Source of the DNA: Salinibacter sp. 10B
GTDB taxonomy: Bacteria; Bacteroidota; Rhodothermia; Rhodothermales; Salinibacteraceae
Reading direction: 5' to 3'
Length of the DNA: 64,000 nt
Assembly: GCF_002954405.1 (NCBI RefSeq)
Contig: NZ_MQWC01000004.1
Location: 780,065-844,064, forward strand
Position numbers and translations under genes: made by a program. Below are positions 16,058-26,716 of the stretch, piece by piece (the stretch's first letter is position 1; each line of letters opens with the position of its first letter). The notes below the pieces were generated by a model. It did not search any database and was not told where the DNA came from. It saw nothing but the letters and a program-made list of their open reading frames with translations.

Positions 16058-16750
16058 ATGCGTTCGGCCCCACCCGGCTGCCTCGCCCTCGTCTTTCTCG
16101 GCGCATTGCTGCTGCTCCCGTTTCTGTTGGCAAACGCGATGCTTGCAGCGCTCGGCAAGCTCGGACTTGGCCCGGCGACTTCGATTCTGGCCGCGCTCAG
16201 CATTTTCTTGGGAAGCGCCGTGAACGTGCCCGTGACGCGGATTGAACACGAACAAACGGTCGAGTACCTGCCCAATCGCCTGCTCGGCCTGCATCGGTTG
16301 TTTTCCCAGTCCGTGCAACGACGTACGTACACCGTCATCGCCGTAAATGTCGGCGGTTGTCTGGTGCCGACGGCCCTCGCGGGATACCAGTGTGCACGGC
16401 TGGCCATGGAGGCTCCCTCGATCCTCCCCGCCGCCCTCCTCGCACTTGGCATCAATGTGACCCTCTGCTATTTCGTGGCCCAGCCGGTACCAGACACCGG
16501 TATCACGATGCCTGCGATCGTACCGGCCGGGGCAGCGGCCCTGTGCGGCCTGGTACTGACCCCGGAGTGGGCCCCGCCCGTGGCGTTCATGGCGGGCGTG
16601 CTCGGCCCGCTTCTTGGGGCTGACTTCTTGCACCTCGACGACATTGCGGAGATCGGCACTGGGATGGCAAGTATCGGGGGCGCCGGCACCTTCGACGGTA
16701 TTGTGCTCTCGGGGCTTGTGGCAACTCTCCTTGCCCCTGGCGCCCTGTAA
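16058..16750 (+). CDS. DUF1614 integral membrane protein
   Basis: A 230-aa multi-pass membrane protein with five or six helices. It has the DUF1614 features: NVPVTRIEHE after the second helix, VIAVNVGGCLVPTALAGYQ, GITMPAIVPAGAAALCGL, and LLGADFLHLDDIAEIGTGMASIGGAGTFDGIVLSG at the end. The conserved Asn, His and Asp residues within helices suggest transport or catalysis in the membrane, but no activity is known. It is a single gene followed by a strong hairpin at 16766-16801. Confidence 0.85.
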   Translation: MRSAPPGCLALVFLGALLLLPFLLANAMLAALGKLGLGPATSILAALSIFLGSAVNVPVTRIEHEQTVEYLPNRLLGLHRLFSQSVQRRTYTVIAVNVGGCLVPTALAGYQCARLAMEAPSILPAALLALGINVTLCYFVAQPVPDTGITMPAIVPAGAAALCGLVLTPEWAPPVAFMAGVLGPLLGADFLHLDDIAEIGTGMASIGGAGTFDGIVLSGLVATLLAPGAL

Positions 16751-16765
16751 GTCCCCTTTCAACCA

Positions 16766-16801
16766 CACGCGCCCGCCTCGAAAAATCGAAGCGAGCGCGT
16801 G
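16766..16801. terminator. Strong 15-bp hairpin after the DUF1614 gene
   Basis: CACGCGCCCGCCTCG (16766-16780) pairs with CGAAGCGAGCGCGTG (16787-16801) across a 6-nt A-rich loop, with two G-U pairs on one strand. It lies 15 bp after the stop codon. No U-tract follows, so it could be a transcript-stabilising 3' hairpin or a weak terminator. Confidence 0.5.
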
Positions 16802-16844
16802 GACTGTCGACTGTCCACTCATTCTTCGAACGGAACAGCGGTTT

Positions 16845-16928
16845 TATACGGAATCCGACGGTCGATGACGGGATCACCACCTTTGGAAATGACAGTACCC
16901 GTCCTACCGATGTGACCCCCGACCCGAG
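16845..16928. repeat. Dispersed intergenic repeat, copy B
   Basis: Second copy of the repeat at 6149-6232, in the same orientation. The shared start is TATACGGAATCCG, followed by CGGTCGATGACGGG and, further on, CCCGTCCT and GATGTGACCCC. It lies between the DUF1614 gene and the 3' end of the cold-shock gene. Identity by eye is roughly 70 to 75 percent. Confidence 0.7.
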
Positions 16929-16956
16929 ATCCCGATCTCGTGAGTCGGATTTTGTA

Positions 16957-17184
16957 TTACAGCACGTTGCCGGCTCCCTCCGTACGGTGTACGTTAATGG
17001 CACTGGTGCCTTTCGGCGTCTGCTCGGTATCATATTCAACCGACTCCCCGTCGCGCAGGCTCTCTTCCCAGTTGAGGCCGTCGACGTTGTTTCGGTGTAC
17101 GAACACATCTTTGCTCCCATCCTGCGGCGTGATGAATCCGTACCCCTTCTCGCTGCTAAACCACTTCACTTTTCCGCGTTGCAT
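16957..17184 (-). CDS. Cold-shock domain protein
   Basis: A 75-aa CspA-family protein that binds single-stranded RNA/DNA through the two RNP motifs KGYGFI (13-18) and DVFVH (26-30); the opening MQRGKVKWFSSEKG is typical. It should act as an RNA chaperone. Unlike E. coli CspA the tail is slightly longer and acidic. A leader of about 200 bp upstream contains GC-rich hairpins (one perfect stem at 17369-17385), which fits the long structured 5' UTRs of cold-shock genes. Confidence 0.95.
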   Translation of the reverse strand: MQRGKVKWFSSEKGYGFITPQDGSKDVFVHRNNVDGLNWEESLRDGESVEYDTEQTPKGTSAINVHRTEGAGNVL

Positions 17185-17368
17185 AATATACCTGTGTTGT
17201 TTGTTGGTGCTTCACCCTCCACGAGGATACATCCGGAACGAGGGACGGAGATGTCCTTTTCCGACACCGCGGTGATGGTGACGCCTGTTGTTTTGTGATA
17301 GACCTAGGCACGCCCCGCCCCACAGGGGGTTCCCACCCCCACATTCCCAGCACCGTTTTCACAGAGCC

Positions 17369-17385
17369 GCACCCCAGTGGGGTGC
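17369..17385 (-). promoter_or_regulatory. Perfect hairpin in the cold-shock gene leader
   Basis: GCACCCC (17369-17375), an AGT triloop and GGGGTGC (17379-17385) form a perfect 7-bp stem about 190 bp upstream of the cold-shock start codon. A second G5/C5 pairing is possible near 17323-17338. The stems could belong to a temperature-responsive leader, which is inference; the promoter itself was not identified. Confidence 0.35.
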
Positions 17386-17457
17386 CAGTTCACGGGGATT
17401 GCACTCAGTACCGTGAACCCATGTCTTGAACGGTGCGTAGTTATGCAATCAGAACAC

Positions 17458-17532
17458 GGGCCTGTAGCTCAGCCTGGATAGAGCATCGGCCTTCGGAGCC
17501 GAGTGTCGGGGGTTCGAATCCTCCCGGGCCCG
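17458..17532 (+). tRNA. tRNA-Arg(UCG)
   Basis: A complete cloverleaf: acceptor GGGCCTG/CGGGCCC, D-arm GCTC/GAGC, anticodon stem TCGGC/GCCGA with loop CTTCGGA, variable loop GTGTC and T-arm GGGGG-TTCGAAT-CCTCC. The anticodon is TCG, decoding CGA and CGG. Discriminator is G and CCA is not encoded. A rho-independent terminator follows at once. Confidence 0.92.
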
Positions 17533-17547
17533 CATCTGTCTCTCTTC

Positions 17548-17585
17548 CCCCGCTTGGCGCCAGCTGAGCGGGGATTTTTCTTTTT
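17548..17585 (+). terminator. Rho-independent terminator of tRNA-Arg(UCG)
   Basis: CCCCGCT (17548-17554) pairs with AGCGGGG (17567-17573), with an inner self-complementary TGGCGCCA, followed by A-TTTTT-C-TTTTT. This is the clearest intrinsic terminator in the window. Confidence 0.9.
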
Positions 17586-17608
17586 CTCCCGTTTCTCCCG
17601 GTGTGCGA

Positions 17609-18559
17609 TCACGGCGTCCGACTGGCGGCCCGCTCCGACTCGTAGGTCCCGGCCGCCTGACTCGCCAGCGCTACCTGATCGGTCGCGACAATGTCGACGC
17701 CTCTCCGAAAGAGATCGCGGTATACCACTAATCCTCGCTGCCGGGCCTGACGGTCGAGATCGCCGAAGGTGCCCACGGTGACCGGAATATTGCGCTCCGA
17801 AAACACCCTCAACACCTCTTCAGCGGGCGCTCCAACTCCTGCGAAGGCGACAAGACGAGAGGAGTCAACCTGCTCAACGTACGCCACGGCCTCCTCTTTT
17901 GTATCCGCCGACACGGAAAGTACCAGTTCCGGCATCCGGCGGTGATACCAGCGTGCATCGTCCAGCGTATAGGTAATCACAAGCGCCTGATCGAGCGCCT
18001 CCATTCGACGAAGAAGCTCGACGACCCGCGACCGGGGCACAGGGTCTTTCACGTCCAACTGGAGCACCGCACGCCCCTCCGTCCAGGCCAGCGCCTCCGC
18101 AACGGTGGGCACTTCAAATCGCGTCGTGCGGCCCGACTCCGTAACAAGCTGAAGTTCGCGCAGCTCGCTAAGCGTCTTCGACTGCACCGCTCCACGCCCC
18201 GTCGTCGTTCGTCCAAGCGTCTCGTCGTGCATAAGAACGAGCACGCTGTCTTCCGTCATCCGCACGTCGGTCTCTAGTAGCACGGGCCCACGCGTCAGCG
18301 CATGCCCAAACGTCGAAAGGGCATTCTCTGGAAATCGTGCTGTGGGCCCGCCGCGGTGCGCCCCAATCAAGGGTACCGCATCTGAACGAAGGTAGACCGC
18401 TAGACTATCTGCACTCTCGAAGTCGCGGTAATGCGTGGGTGTTTGCCCGTTCGACCGCTTCTGTGAACTCGTCTCACAACTAACCAGCAGGCCACTGGCA
18501 AGGAGGACCAAAAGTGGAATGAGATGGATTCGGCGAGGGACGCGACGCGGTATGAGCAC
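17609..18559 (-). CDS. Glycerophosphodiester phosphodiesterase lipoprotein
   Basis: The 316-aa protein has a lipobox leader (LLVSC, Cys28) and a GDPD TIM barrel: AHRGG (67-71), the PENAL Glu near 78, ETDVR (96-100, metal-binding Glu and Asp) and MHDETLGRTT (110-119, catalytic His). It should cleave glycerophosphodiesters to glycerol-3-phosphate and an alcohol at the periplasmic face. The C-terminal VDIVATDQV matches the family end. The gene is alone and faces the tRNA-Arg terminator. Confidence 0.9.
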   Translation of the reverse strand: MLIPRRVPRRIHLIPLLVLLASGLLVSCETSSQKRSNGQTPTHYRDFESADSLAVYLRSDAVPLIGAHRGGPTARFPENALSTFGHALTRGPVLLETDVRMTEDSVLVLMHDETLGRTTTGRGAVQSKTLSELRELQLVTESGRTTRFEVPTVAEALAWTEGRAVLQLDVKDPVPRSRVVELLRRMEALDQALVITYTLDDARWYHRRMPELVLSVSADTKEEAVAYVEQVDSSRLVAFAGVGAPAEEVLRVFSERNIPVTVGTFGDLDRQARQRGLVVYRDLFRRGVDIVATDQVALASQAAGTYESERAASRTP

Positions 18560-18723
18560 GATTCAGCAACGACTGATCTTGGGAAACGAAAGAACATCTA
18601 TCGGATAGCCGAATCGTAGGCGTGTTGACCCGACGGAGATCCAGTCCAACGGTAAATTTTGGTAGAGATGCCCAATGACGAATCCAGCGTCGTTCGATGC
18701 TGATCTTCTCGTGAGCCGTGCCC

Positions 18724-21072
18724 TTACCGCACGACCGTGAGGCGCCGAGTTTGCACCTGCCCCCCAGCCACCATGCGGACGAAGTACACTCCGCTTGGAA
18801 ACCGGCTCGTGTCGAGACGCCGCTCGGCCCGTCCAGCCGCCATGGATCCTCGAGCAAACGTCGCCACCCGCTGCCCCAGCACGTTGTAGAGGCTGATGTC
18901 GACGTCCGCCGCCTTCGGCACGGCGTAGCGCAGCGTGACGCCGTCTCGGGCCGGGTTCGGGAACGGAGCATGCAGCGTCAGCCGATCCGCCTCCCCGAGC
19001 CGCACGACCACGACATCGGTGAAAGTCGCCGTACCGTCGAGGTCGACCTGCCGGAGACGATACGTTAGCGAGTCGGCAGTAAAGGGAAGCGTCTCGTCTA
19101 CGAAGCGATAGGACTGCGCTGCGTCAGTTGTGCCGCGGCCATCCACGAAGCCGAGGGCCGTAAAGCTCTCCCCTTCGACGGCACGCTCAACGTGAAAGCC
19201 GGCGTTCTTCGTCTCCGAGGCGGTCTGCCAGTTTAGACGAACAGCGTCTCCATCCCGCTGCGCCGAAAATCCAGCCAGTTCGACCGGCAATGTGCTCTGG
19301 GCCGCCGTTACCGCAAACTGGCTGAAGCCCGTGACCCCCACGGCACAGATCTGGGTCGGGGTGTTCGTCGGTCGGAGCTCGGACGTGAGTTGCGTCCAGG
19401 TGGTGCTGTTCGCATCCGGTCGCTTGTAGAGGGCCAGGTCGGACGCCGAAAGTCCCGAGACCACGAGGTCCTCAATTGAAAAGCACACGTCGGCGTCGAA
19501 CGAAGCAGCGTTGTCGCTGAGGGTGAGCGACCAGAGTGCATCGACGGCCAGCCCCTGTGCGTCCGGCAGACCGAGCGCCGCCGGATCCGGCGGCGCAAGG
19601 TCTCGCACGGCCTCCAGATCGACGGCAGTGCTCAGACTGTTGAAAATCAGCTCCAGGTTGAGACCACTCCATTCGATGGGCTGGAGGTTGGCGGGATCGA
19701 GGGACGCACGGCGGGCGGGGTTGCCGTCGGTCTTCCATAGCTCTACGCCGTGATCCGGGTCCGCCGCGGCGAAGTACAGGTAATCGCCCGACACGACGAA
19801 GGATGGACTATAGTTGGGCTTCGGATTGCTCGAACTCGATCCTGGATTGACGTCTTTGATCAGTACCGTCCCGGCCGCTGTGCCATCGCTCATGAACAGC
19901 TCACGGCCGTAGGCCGCGTCGTCCGCACTCACGTAGAGCCGATCGTTGAAGCAGGTGGCGTAGTTCGGGCCGGCAATGGGCGAGATGCGCTGGGTGCCGG
20001 CGGCCGTGCCGTCCGTCGCCCACAGGTCCGTACCATTGTCGAACCGGTTGACGCCCTCCAAGAACAGCCTCCCTCCGCAGGAGATGAGCGGTTGCCCACC
20101 CTGAGCGAGAATATCGCGGACCAGAATCTGAGTGCCGCCGGGCGTCCCGTTGCTTTTCCAGAGGTGATTGTCGGTCTCGAAGTAGATGGCGCCATCGTGA
20201 ACCGAAATGTCGGGATTGTAATCGGCAACAGTCAGCTTTGCCGTTCCGCTCTCGGTGCCGTCGGAGATGAACACGGCGTAGTCCCCGTTCTCGTCCCGGG
20301 CCCCAAACACGACGCGGTTCCCAAACGGCGTGAGTCCCTGCGGACTGCCGCTGTTGTTCGTGCCCGGATACAAATCGGCCACCTGCACAGTGCCATCGGA
20401 GGTGCCGTCGCTCACCCACAACTCTTCCCCATCCACGCTCCGGGCCGCAAAGAAGAGGTTAGTCCCGGCTACAACGAGTCGATTCGGACGACCATCTAAG
20501 GGATAGGTCTGCCCGTACTGCTGATACGTTCCGGGGTACAGGTCTTTGAAGAGGACCGTGCCGCTCGTGGTACCGTCGCTCACCCACAGCTCTTCGCCGT
20601 ACTGATCGCCCTCGGCAGCAAAAAAGACCCGCCCATCGAAAACCGCCAGCCACTCTGGGTTGGAGCCGGAGGATGAGTTGATCTCTTTGACCTGATACGT
20701 ACCGGCGGCCGTCCCATCGCTCACCCACAGCTCTCGATAGGACGTGTCGTCCTTTTTCGCACTGAAGAAGGCTCTCCCATTAAGCGCAACGGTTTCTTCT
20801 GGCCCAAAGCCATCGGTGTCGACATAGACATCTTTGACGAGCTTCGTCCCCGCCTCGGTCCCATCTGAGATCCAGGGTTCGAAGCCGTGGGTGTTGTCTT
20901 TGGCCGTAAAGAAGAGGCGCCCATTCAGGTCGACGGGCTCCTGGGGATTGCTGTCGTACGCCGCCCCCGGATTGATGTCTTTGACGAGTTCGGTTTGGGC
21001 AATCGCGGCTTCCGGGCCGACCAGGAGAATTCCCGTAAGGAGGAAAATCCAGCAGGCGTATCGATAGGGCAT
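18724..21072 (-). CDS. ELWxxDGT-repeat protein with T9SS type A sorting domain
   Basis: The 782-aa secreted protein starts with a signal peptide (AIAQ near residue 26). It contains about nine repeats of roughly 45-50 residues whose core reads ELWVSDGTAAGT or similar and pairs with FFAA or FSAK strands; such ELWxxDGT repeats probably form a beta-propeller. Then come a region with FDADVCFSIEDL, a fibronectin-like stretch, and a C-terminal sorting domain (about 700-782: PFPNPARDGVTLRYAVP, NVLGQRV, SGVYFVRM) that directs export through the type IX system. It is expected on the cell surface. The ligand is unknown. The in-frame ATG at 21150 lacks a usable signal peptide. Confidence 0.9.
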   Translation of the reverse strand: MPYRYACWIFLLTGILLVGPEAAIAQTELVKDINPGAAYDSNPQEPVDLNGRLFFTAKDNTHGFEPWISDGTEAGTKLVKDVYVDTDGFGPEETVALNGRAFFSAKKDDTSYRELWVSDGTAAGTYQVKEINSSSGSNPEWLAVFDGRVFFAAEGDQYGEELWVSDGTTSGTVLFKDLYPGTYQQYGQTYPLDGRPNRLVVAGTNLFFAARSVDGEELWVSDGTSDGTVQVADLYPGTNNSGSPQGLTPFGNRVVFGARDENGDYAVFISDGTESGTAKLTVADYNPDISVHDGAIYFETDNHLWKSNGTPGGTQILVRDILAQGGQPLISCGGRLFLEGVNRFDNGTDLWATDGTAAGTQRISPIAGPNYATCFNDRLYVSADDAAYGRELFMSDGTAAGTVLIKDVNPGSSSSNPKPNYSPSFVVSGDYLYFAAADPDHGVELWKTDGNPARRASLDPANLQPIEWSGLNLELIFNSLSTAVDLEAVRDLAPPDPAALGLPDAQGLAVDALWSLTLSDNAASFDADVCFSIEDLVVSGLSASDLALYKRPDANSTTWTQLTSELRPTNTPTQICAVGVTGFSQFAVTAAQSTLPVELAGFSAQRDGDAVRLNWQTASETKNAGFHVERAVEGESFTALGFVDGRGTTDAAQSYRFVDETLPFTADSLTYRLRQVDLDGTATFTDVVVVRLGEADRLTLHAPFPNPARDGVTLRYAVPKAADVDISLYNVLGQRVATFARGSMAAGRAERRLDTSRFPSGVYFVRMVAGGQVQTRRLTVVR

Positions 21073-21342
21073 GGGACAACGGCAAAGAGGGAGGGAAACA
21101 ATCAACGCCCAATATACACCATATTTTGTTTCCGTGCGCTCCTCTGGCACAATTCACCAGGGGAGAACTGGCGTAATCCAATTAAAAACGCCGCTGCCCT
21201 CCTCAAAGTCGGTCACCAGAGAGGCGTCCAGCGATTAACCTCAAAAAGGCACAAGATTGTCAGAACCCATCCAGCCGAAAGGAGAGATTCCAATGTCCGT
21301 CGGAGATAGGCTGGCACGAGCCGCAGTGAAGCGAGTCGAGAG

Positions 21343-21407
21343 CAAAAATGAGCGCCGCCGCCTCCAGGTCAGACCAATCATAGATCGGTCACTGAAGACG
21401 GCGGCGC
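21343..21407 (-). terminator. Terminator of clpB
   Basis: GCGCCGCCG (21352-21360) and CGGCGGCGC (21399-21407) are perfectly complementary, enclosing a second GACC/GGTC pairing. On the minus strand the stem is followed by TCATTTTTGC. It lies just beyond the clpB stop. The gap from 21073 to 21351 otherwise holds nothing I recognise. Confidence 0.65.
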
Positions 21408-21441
21408 ATTCCAACCTCCACACTCAATACTTCGCTATCAC

Positions 21442-24126
<2,685 letters not shown>

Positions 24127-24390
24127 AAACTTCTAGGTGGTCTATATCAGATTCAGCACGGTCGGTCTGGCGTCACGTCGGATCGGCTTCTTCCGGCCTC
24201 CGTCGCCGCTCCAGCGTGCCCCTATACAGATCGAAAAGCATACCAGCCTTCCCTGCTCTGACAGGATGGCAGATCCCCGAACGTGGAGTGAGGTGTGTAG
24301 ACTGTGGAACGCTCCGGATGGACGGATCCCTCAATTCCACACTCCTCATTCCACACCCCGCATTCGAAATGATCGTGAATCCGTATTTGT

Positions 24391-24435
24391 AACGCACTGC
24401 GTCAAGACGAACCGGAACCGATGACGCAGCGCGTT
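24391..24435. promoter_or_regulatory. 14-bp inverted repeat between clpB and the phasin gene
   Basis: AACGCACTGCGTCA (24391-24404) and TGACGCAGCGCGTT (24422-24435) are inverted copies with one mismatch, separated by 17 bp. It lies about 93 bp upstream of the phasin ATG in the divergent promoter region. It could be a regulator operator or an RNA hairpin; the regulator is unknown. The rest of 24127-24527 holds only a stretch of short repeated 'attccacac' words near 24340. Confidence 0.55.
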
Positions 24436-24527
24436 ATTTAATGAAACGAACAATCGTTGGGTCCCTTTGCCTCAGATAGGTGTCCCATCGTTTGCCCATC
24501 CTTTTCAACAACGACCCGAGGACTGAC

Positions 24528-25187
24528 ATGACGGCACAAGACACCACGACGCCGACGAACGGCGAAGGCTTCGACCTCAAGGAACTGCCCGACGAGGTGA
24601 CCGGACGGGCCCGTGAGATTTGGCTGGCCGGGCTCGGGGCGCTCTCGCGACTCGAACAGGAGGGGGACAAGGTTTTTCAGACCCTCGTTGAGCGCGGCAA
24701 AGACTACGAGGACAAGCGCAGCAAACAGATTCAGGACGCAACCGAAAACCTCCGCAAGCAACAGGAATCCTTTACGAAGGACGTCACCCAGCGTCTCGAC
24801 GATGCAACGCAGTCCGTTGAAAAAGCGGTGTCGGACACGCTCAGCGGCACTCTTGGCCGCATTGGCGTGCCCACCCGGGACGAAGTGCGGGGACTGTCGC
24901 GGCGCGTCGGCGAGCTTTCGAAAAAGCTCGACGCGCTCTCGCAGATGCTCGACGCTCAACAGACAGCTGTCGAGGAACGCGTCCTCCACGTTATTCCCAG
25001 CGAGAACGGCTGGACCGTTACGATCGAAGGCGAAGACGATGTCTTGGATCTCTACGACACGAAAAAGGAGGCTGTGAGTGCGGGTCGTGAGGCCGCCAAG
25101 ACGCACGCGCCGAGTCAGCTCATCGTACACAAGCAGGATCGCTCGGTGCAGGAGTCGTTCTCTTATGATGCGGAGGATGCGGAATAG
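24528..25187 (+). CDS. Phasin-like PHA granule protein fused to DUF2188
   Basis: The 219-aa product has two parts. Residues 15-140 match the phasin family of poly(3-hydroxyalkanoate) granule proteins: EIWLAGLGALSRLEQEGDKVFQTLVERGKDYE, then a long coiled coil and PTRDEVRGLSRRVGELSKKLDALS. Residues about 152-208 form a DUF2188 domain (HVIPSENGWTVTIEGED, AVSAGREAAKTHAPSQLIVHKQD), a small alpha-beta fold usually found alone. The ATG at 24528 is the first of the domain; a frame back to 24480 adds nothing. No PHA synthase is in the window. Confidence 0.8.
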   Translation: MTAQDTTTPTNGEGFDLKELPDEVTGRAREIWLAGLGALSRLEQEGDKVFQTLVERGKDYEDKRSKQIQDATENLRKQQESFTKDVTQRLDDATQSVEKAVSDTLSGTLGRIGVPTRDEVRGLSRRVGELSKKLDALSQMLDAQQTAVEERVLHVIPSENGWTVTIEGEDDVLDLYDTKKEAVSAGREAAKTHAPSQLIVHKQDRSVQESFSYDAEDAE

Positions 25188-25416
25188 TCCCCACAGCATC
25201 CGTAAAAACGCCTGGGCGTCTCTACTCAACGCGGCCCGTTGCCCGATCTCGGTCGGGGACGGGCTGTTTGTGTTTGGTGTCCTTCCGCTTTCCCCCAAGG
25301 TCTCCAGTGTCCGCCGGCGGAACGAGCGCTCCAACCTCCCTCGGGAACCTTGATTTCTCCATTCGCTTGGGTGAGGGATCACCTCCGTCGTGTCCTCTCT
25401 CCCCAAAGGTCCTTCG

Positions 25417-26685
25417 ATGCGTCTGCTCTCTTCCGACGAGCCAACCGCCGATGACAATACGGATCCACTCCATGGGAAGTCTCGGACGCTGGGCCTCTTG
25501 GCGCTGGCCTCGCTCTTGGCGATGGCGCTCTGGTTTTCGGGGTCAGCCGTCGTGCCCCAGCTCACAGCGGAGTGGAATCTGAGCGGGGGACAGCAATCGT
25601 GGATGACCATGAGCGTGCAGATCGGCTTCGTGGTCGGCGCGCTGCTGAGTGCCAGCCTGAACGTGGCCGACCGCCTTCCGGCGCACGTCTTCTTCGCGGC
25701 ATCTGCTCTCACGGGCGCCGTCGTGAACGCCGCGGTAGCGATCGTGGCTCCGGGCCCATGGTCTGCGATCGGTTTTCGCTTTCTGACCGGCGTGACCCTC
25801 GCGGGCGTCTACCCGCCGGGCATGAAGCTTGTAGCGACGTGGTGCAAAGAGGATCGCGGCGAGGGCATCGGGCTGCTGGTGGGAGCCATCACGGTCGGCT
25901 CGGCCCTGCCTCACCTCCTCAATGCCCTGCCCGTCTTTGAGGGGACGGGCGGCCTCCCGCCCTGGCGTACCATCGTCCTCATCGCCTCGGGCCTCGCGGT
26001 TGTCGGAGCGGGCATCGCCTTCCTCTTCCTTGAAGAAGGCCCGTACCTGAGCAAGGCCACCGGCTTTAACTGGCATCATGCGGGCGAAGGGCTCCGCAGC
26101 ACGCCGCCCCGCCTGGCCAATTTCGGCTATCTGGGGCACATGTGGGAGCTCTACGCAATGTGGACGTGGGTGCCCATTTTCCTGCTGGCCAGCTACGAGG
26201 CCGCCGGATGGAGCGAGCAGATGGCGCGGATCGCGGGCTTCAGCGTCATCGCGGTCGGGGGCGTCGGGGGCTACTTGGCAGGCCGACTGGCCGATCGTCT
26301 CGGACGCACCCGCATCACCGCCTGGAGCCTCGCGGTGAGCGGCACCTGTGCACTCATAGCGGGCCTTTTCCTCTCGATGCCCGGCGTACTCACGGTGCTC
26401 TGCCTCGTGTGGGGCTTTGCGGTGGTGGCCGACAGCGCGCAGTTCAGCGCCGCCGTGAGCGAGCTTACCGACCCGCGCTATGTGGGCACGGCCCTGACCG
26501 TTCAGACCTGCCTCGGCTTCCTTCTTACACTCGTCACGCTGCGTGCTGTGCCACCGCTGGTGGACGGGCTGGGATGGGCCGGGACTTTCCCCTTCCTCGC
26601 AATCGGTCCGGCATTCGGCCTCTGGAGCATGATGCGCCTGCGCGAGCTGCCCGAGGCAACGCAGATGGCGTCGGGGAATCGGTGA
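25417..26685 (+). CDS. Major facilitator superfamily transporter
   Basis: The 422-aa protein has twelve hydrophobic helices and MFS loop motifs (GRLADRLGRTRITAWS between helices 8 and 9, and FRFLTGVTLAGVYPPGMKLVATW in helix 4-5). The substrate is not evident; the general look is of an uptake or nitrate/cyanate-type permease in the inner membrane. I prefer the ATG at 25417 to the in-frame GTG at 25390. It converges on the ROK kinase gene, whose stop is 31 bp away. Confidence 0.88.
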   Translation: MRLLSSDEPTADDNTDPLHGKSRTLGLLALASLLAMALWFSGSAVVPQLTAEWNLSGGQQSWMTMSVQIGFVVGALLSASLNVADRLPAHVFFAASALTGAVVNAAVAIVAPGPWSAIGFRFLTGVTLAGVYPPGMKLVATWCKEDRGEGIGLLVGAITVGSALPHLLNALPVFEGTGGLPPWRTIVLIASGLAVVGAGIAFLFLEEGPYLSKATGFNWHHAGEGLRSTPPRLANFGYLGHMWELYAMWTWVPIFLLASYEAAGWSEQMARIAGFSVIAVGGVGGYLAGRLADRLGRTRITAWSLAVSGTCALIAGLFLSMPGVLTVLCLVWGFAVVADSAQFSAAVSELTDPRYVGTALTVQTCLGFLLTLVTLRAVPPLVDGLGWAGTFPFLAIGPAFGLWSMMRLRELPEATQMASGNR

Positions 26686-26716
26686 CAAGGCCAAACATCA
26701 CTGTGGAAAGCGCCTC

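Noticed and set aside
15947-16822. 291-aa minus-strand frame
   Set aside because: It overlaps the DUF1614 gene on the opposite strand and lacks any protein-like segment.
25543-26694. 383-aa minus-strand frame
   Set aside because: It is the mirror of the MFS transporter gene, with many His, Arg and Ala residues and no motif.
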